A stretch of DNA of 6,227 nucleotides, taken from Treponema sp. GTDB taxonomy: Bacteria; Spirochaetota; Spirochaetia; Treponematales; Treponemataceae. The translations under genes and the position numbers were made by a program. How positions within the stretch are numbered: the first letter of the stretch is position 1; each line of letters begins with the position of its first letter. Below the pieces are notes generated by a model. The model saw nothing but the letters and a program-made list of their open reading frames with translations, ran no database searches and was not told the DNA's origin. The stretch covers positions 1-6,227 of the forward strand of contig JAEEKM010000363.1 in the NCBI GenBank assembly GCA_016282455.1, read 5' to 3'. Positions 5,438 to 6,227 of the stretch are shown here, piece by piece.

Positions 5438-5490
5438 TAAAAGAAAAGCCCGAGCGTTACATGGGGACTCAAGCCATGTTACGCCCGGGC
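5437..5490 (-). terminator. Intrinsic terminator-like hairpin inside the leftward leader
   Basis: Plus-strand 5448-5464 and 5474-5490 are 17-base arms around a 9-base loop. In the minus-strand RNA they give 16 of 17 pairs (one G-U, one A-A mismatch), with a GC-rich base (GCCCGGGCG against CGCUCGGGC). The stem is followed at once by UUUUCUUUUAU (5447-5437). That is an intrinsic terminator in the minus direction. There is no T-run on the plus side. It lies downstream of the leftward promoter and 26 bases before the first gene, so it would stop leader transcripts before the operon unless bypassed. Confidence 0.75.
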
Positions 5491-5502
5491 CTATATGTTC
5501 AA

Positions 5503-5557
5503 TGCAGGTGAGGTGACCTCCTGCAGTAAACCCAGATGTAGTTTGTACATAGTGTAC
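5503..5557. repeat. Two short inverted repeats in the leader
   Basis: TGCAGG (5503-5508) pairs with CCTGCA (5520-5525), and the interior AGGT/ACCT continues the stem after a two-base bulge. Separately, GTACA (5545-5549) pairs with TGTAC (5553-5557) around three bases. Both are short and could occur by chance, but they add to the density of inverted repeats in this leader. Confidence 0.45.
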
Positions 5558-5575
5558 TTTGAGTCCAAGCGGGCA

Positions 5576-5650
5576 ACAGAACCTTTTCCGCAAGTCAGGG
5601 AAAGCGTGATGGAAAGCACGCGGGGAAGACTTGCGGAAAAGGGATTCTGT
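5576..5650. repeat. Long inverted repeat A (15 bp perfect, 21 bp with a bulge) with nested stem
   Basis: CCTTTTCCGCAAGTC (5582-5596) is exactly complementary to 5628-5642. A further six pairs (ACAGAA 5576-5581 with TTCTGT 5645-5650) extend it across a two-base bulge (5643-5644). The 31-base interior holds a nested perfect stem, GCGTG (5604-5608) with CACGC (5617-5621). As RNA or as a DNA cruciform this is a strong hairpin. Its right arm is shared with the inverted repeat at 5634-5664, so the two cannot form at once. Confidence 0.85.
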
Positions 5651-5664
5651 CAATCCCTTTTCCG
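5634..5664. repeat. Inverted repeat B (13 bp perfect, 5-base loop), competing with its neighbours
   Basis: CGGAAAAGGGATT (5634-5646) pairs exactly with AATCCCTTTTCCG (5652-5664) around CTGTC. Its left arm is part of the right arm of the repeat at 5576-5650, and its right arm is the left half of the palindrome at 5658-5681. The tight loop makes it the quickest stem to form once both arms are present, so it works as a natural switch between the flanking structures. Confidence 0.85.
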
Positions 5665-5681
5665 TGGTATACCACGGAAAA
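5658..5681. repeat. Perfect 24-bp palindrome (candidate protein-binding site)
   Basis: TTTTCCGTGGTA followed directly by its reverse complement: every base pairs, with no central gap. It lies in the untranslated leader. The form is typical of a site for a symmetric dimer, for example a ParB-type centromere site or a regulator's operator, and the window encodes a ParB-family protein. It is not the classical Bacillus-type parS sequence. As RNA, the four central bases would have to form the loop. Confidence 0.85.
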
Positions 5682-5682
5682 A

Positions 5683-5726
5683 ATTTCCGCCTGAAAGTTT
5701 TGTTGTAGGAGACTGTAAGCGGAAAT
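5683..5726. repeat. Inverted repeat D, third TTTCCG/CGGAAA pair
   Basis: ATTTCCGC (5683-5690) pairs exactly with GCGGAAAT (5719-5726) across 28 bases. It is the third inverted pair of a TTTCCG half-site in this leader, after the pairs at 5584-5590/5634-5640 and 5658-5664/5675-5681. The first TTTCCG (5684-5689) also pairs with the overlapping CGGAAA (5675-5680) around three A residues, giving another alternative stem. Confidence 0.7.
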
Positions 5727-5727
5727 A

Positions 5728-5745
5728 AAACAACATTTGTTGTTT
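5728..5745. promoter_or_regulatory. Candidate repressor operator O1 (8-bp arms)
   Basis: AAACAACA, two bases, TGTTGTTT: a near-perfect 18-bp palindrome lying over roughly +2 to +20 of the leftward promoter. Its right part, ACATTTGTTGTTT, recurs exactly at 5795-5807 beside the repressor promoter. Position and symmetry fit an operator for the adjacent HTH repressor, which would block leftward transcription when bound. Assignment to that protein is inference. Confidence 0.65.
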
Positions 5746-5753
5746 ATGGCTTG

Positions 5754-5782
5754 ATAATAAATCACTTATGTTGCTTTGTCAA
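5754..5782 (-). promoter_or_regulatory. Leftward early promoter (sigma70 type)
   Basis: Minus strand: TTGACA (5782-5777), exactly 17 bases, then TATTAT (5759-5754). The -35 is consensus and the -10 matches at 5 of 6. Transcription would start near 5747 and run through the structured leader to the operon beginning at 5411. This is the strongest promoter visible in the window and is placed as the early (pL-like) promoter. Confidence 0.8.
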
Positions 5783-5791
5783 GCATTTTAA

Positions 5792-5820
5792 TTCACATTT
5801 GTTGTTTTTTTTACGATAAT
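5792..5820 (+). promoter_or_regulatory. Promoter of the repressor gene (sigma70 type)
   Basis: Plus strand: TTCACA (5792-5797), 17 bases, then GATAAT (5815-5820), each 5 of 6 to consensus. The predicted start near 5827 leaves only about 12 untranslated bases, so the repressor message would be almost leaderless, as for lambda cI from its maintenance promoter. It is back to back with the leftward promoter, with nine bases between the two -35 boxes. Confidence 0.7.
5795..5807. promoter_or_regulatory. Candidate repressor operator O2
   Basis: An exact second copy of the 13-bp ACATTTGTTGTTT found in O1 (5733-5745). Here only one half of the palindrome is conserved. It overlaps the -35 box and spacer of the rightward promoter, which fits autoregulation of the repressor. 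The copies are 62 bp apart, close to six helical turns, so cooperative binding on one DNA face is possible. Confidence 0.55.
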
Positions 5821-5838
5821 AAAAACAGGGAATAAATT

Positions 5839-6201
5839 ATGGAAACTACGAACGGAATTATAATCGTTGAGCGTATCGACGAAAAACTAAAAAGCAAAGG
5901 TGAAAATCGAACTCACATTGCAAGAGCGTTGGGAATAAAACCTCAAACCATTGCCGCATGGTATGCACGTGGAACTGTTCCGGCAGCAGATACAGCAATC
6001 TACATTGCCCGCTATCTTAACGTAAGTGTTGAATGGCTCATACTGGGAGAAGAAAGTCAGGCGCCTCAGCTCACACCCTGGCAGAAAGAACTGCTTGAAG
6101 CCTGCGCCCCCTTTGACCAGAGGGATAAAGAAGACCTCCTGCAGACCGCCCGCGCCAAGAGTGACAGGTATACATCGTCTTCCGAGACAAAAATGGCATA
6201 G
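5839..6201 (+). CDS. Short Cro/CI-type HTH repressor without peptidase domain
   Basis: A 120-aa protein with an XRE-family HTH at about residues 11-70. The core is 'ERIDEKLKSKGENRTHIARA' (first helices), then 'LGIKPQTIAAWYARGTVPAA' (recognition helix and turn), then 'DTAIYIARYLNVSVEWLILG'. This class binds palindromic operators as a dimer and controls the lysis-lysogeny choice. The C-terminal 50 residues (WQKELLEACAPFDQRDKEDLLQTA...) look like a short dimerisation helix pair. There is no LexA/CI-type self-cleavage domain, so SOS autocleavage is unlikely and induction must use another route. The start ATG has only a modest AGGGA ahead of it, and the promoter at 5792-5820 gives a very short leader. 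The gene is divergent from the early operon, the normal place for the immunity repressor. Confidence 0.8.
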   Translation: METTNGIIIVERIDEKLKSKGENRTHIARALGIKPQTIAAWYARGTVPAADTAIYIARYLNVSVEWLILGEESQAPQLTPWQKELLEACAPFDQRDKEDLLQTARAKSDRYTSSSETKMA

Positions 6202-6221
6202 TGCACGGCATGTGGATGCGG

Positions 6222-6227
6222 TAGGAG
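6222..6227 (+). promoter_or_regulatory. Possible Shine-Dalgarno of a gene beyond the right edge
   Basis: TAGGAG ends the window 21-26 bases after the repressor stop codon. It is a good ribosome-binding sequence and probably serves a rightward gene starting just outside, cotranscribed with the repressor. Nothing more can be seen. Confidence 0.35.

Noticed and set aside
5471..5479. A two-codon leader reading frame (ATG GCT TGA) inside the terminator loop
   Set aside because: No Shine-Dalgarno in front of it, and such tiny frames occur by chance; no evidence of a translated attenuator peptide.
5576..5650. The 75-bp inverted repeat as a miniature transposable element
   Set aside because: No direct target duplication flanks it, and its arms are shared with neighbouring inverted repeats, which a separate insertion would not explain.
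5354..5653. A 99-codon minus-strand open frame across the leader and the start of the first operon gene
   Set aside because: It has no ribosome site, a composition unlike a protein (many Cys, His and Trp in low order), runs through the terminator and palindromes, and overlaps the well-supported 83-aa gene in another frame.
5576..5726. A short CRISPR-like array from the repeated TTTCCG motifs
   Set aside because: The half-sites are 6-7 bases in alternating orientation with irregular spacing; there are no constant repeats, no spacers and no cas genes.
5495..5728. A 77-codon plus-strand open frame across the palindromic region
   Set aside because: No Shine-Dalgarno or plausible promoter, and its sequence is dictated by the inverted repeats. 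The region is better explained as an untranslated leader of the opposite strand.

Overview
The window reads as the immunity and early region of a temperate phage or prophage, with a switch at the right end. One leftward (minus-strand) operon of ten tightly packed genes runs from about 5411 off the left edge. A rightward gene for a short HTH (Cro/CI-type) repressor lies on the other side of the switch. The repressor sequence (long N-terminal helix, then a 'VPAAD..IYIARYLNVSVEWL' type ending of the HTH domain) resembles repressors I associate with Treponema and other host-associated spirochaetes. That host guess is an inference from recollection and was not checked.

Layout, in the direction of operon transcription. 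At 5728-5820 there are two good back-to-back sigma70-type promoters and two copies of a 13-bp ACATTTGTTGTTT operator-like sequence. The leftward promoter starts a leader of about 335 nt (about 5747 to 5412) with no convincing gene. This leader is unusually rich in inverted repeats: three inverted pairs of TTTCCG/CGGAAA, a perfect 24-bp palindrome, competing hairpins, and an intrinsic-terminator-like hairpin with a U-rich tail just before the first gene. The genes that follow are: an excisionase/MerR-type HTH protein (5160-5411); a 36-codon gene coupled by TGATG (5050-5160); a 220-aa protein with a Pro/Lys/Glu linker (4400-5062); a 132-aa protein with a C-terminal HTH-like segment (4005-4403); a small helical protein (3800-4024); a 538-aa ParB/Spo0J-family protein with a cysteine cluster (2179-3795); two small unknowns (1994-2182, 1770-1997); a replication-initiator-like protein with a charged EEKR linker (685-1758); a phage terminase small subunit (104-688); and the first 39 codons of single-stranded DNA-binding protein (1-117), cut by the window edge.

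How it fits together: the repressor probably binds the operators to shut the leftward promoter and control its own. On release, the operon would make DNA-binding regulators, a ParB-like protein, replication functions and SSB, followed by the first packaging gene. Nearly every gene junction overlaps (ATGA, TGATG, or longer) and carries a clear Shine-Dalgarno, so translation is probably coupled. No integrase, attachment site, ParA-like ATPase, rRNA, tRNA or CRISPR array was seen. The least explained part is the palindromic leader at 5412-5726. It could be an RNA control device (attenuator or antitermination site), a released small RNA, or a DNA site such as a ParB target or origin.
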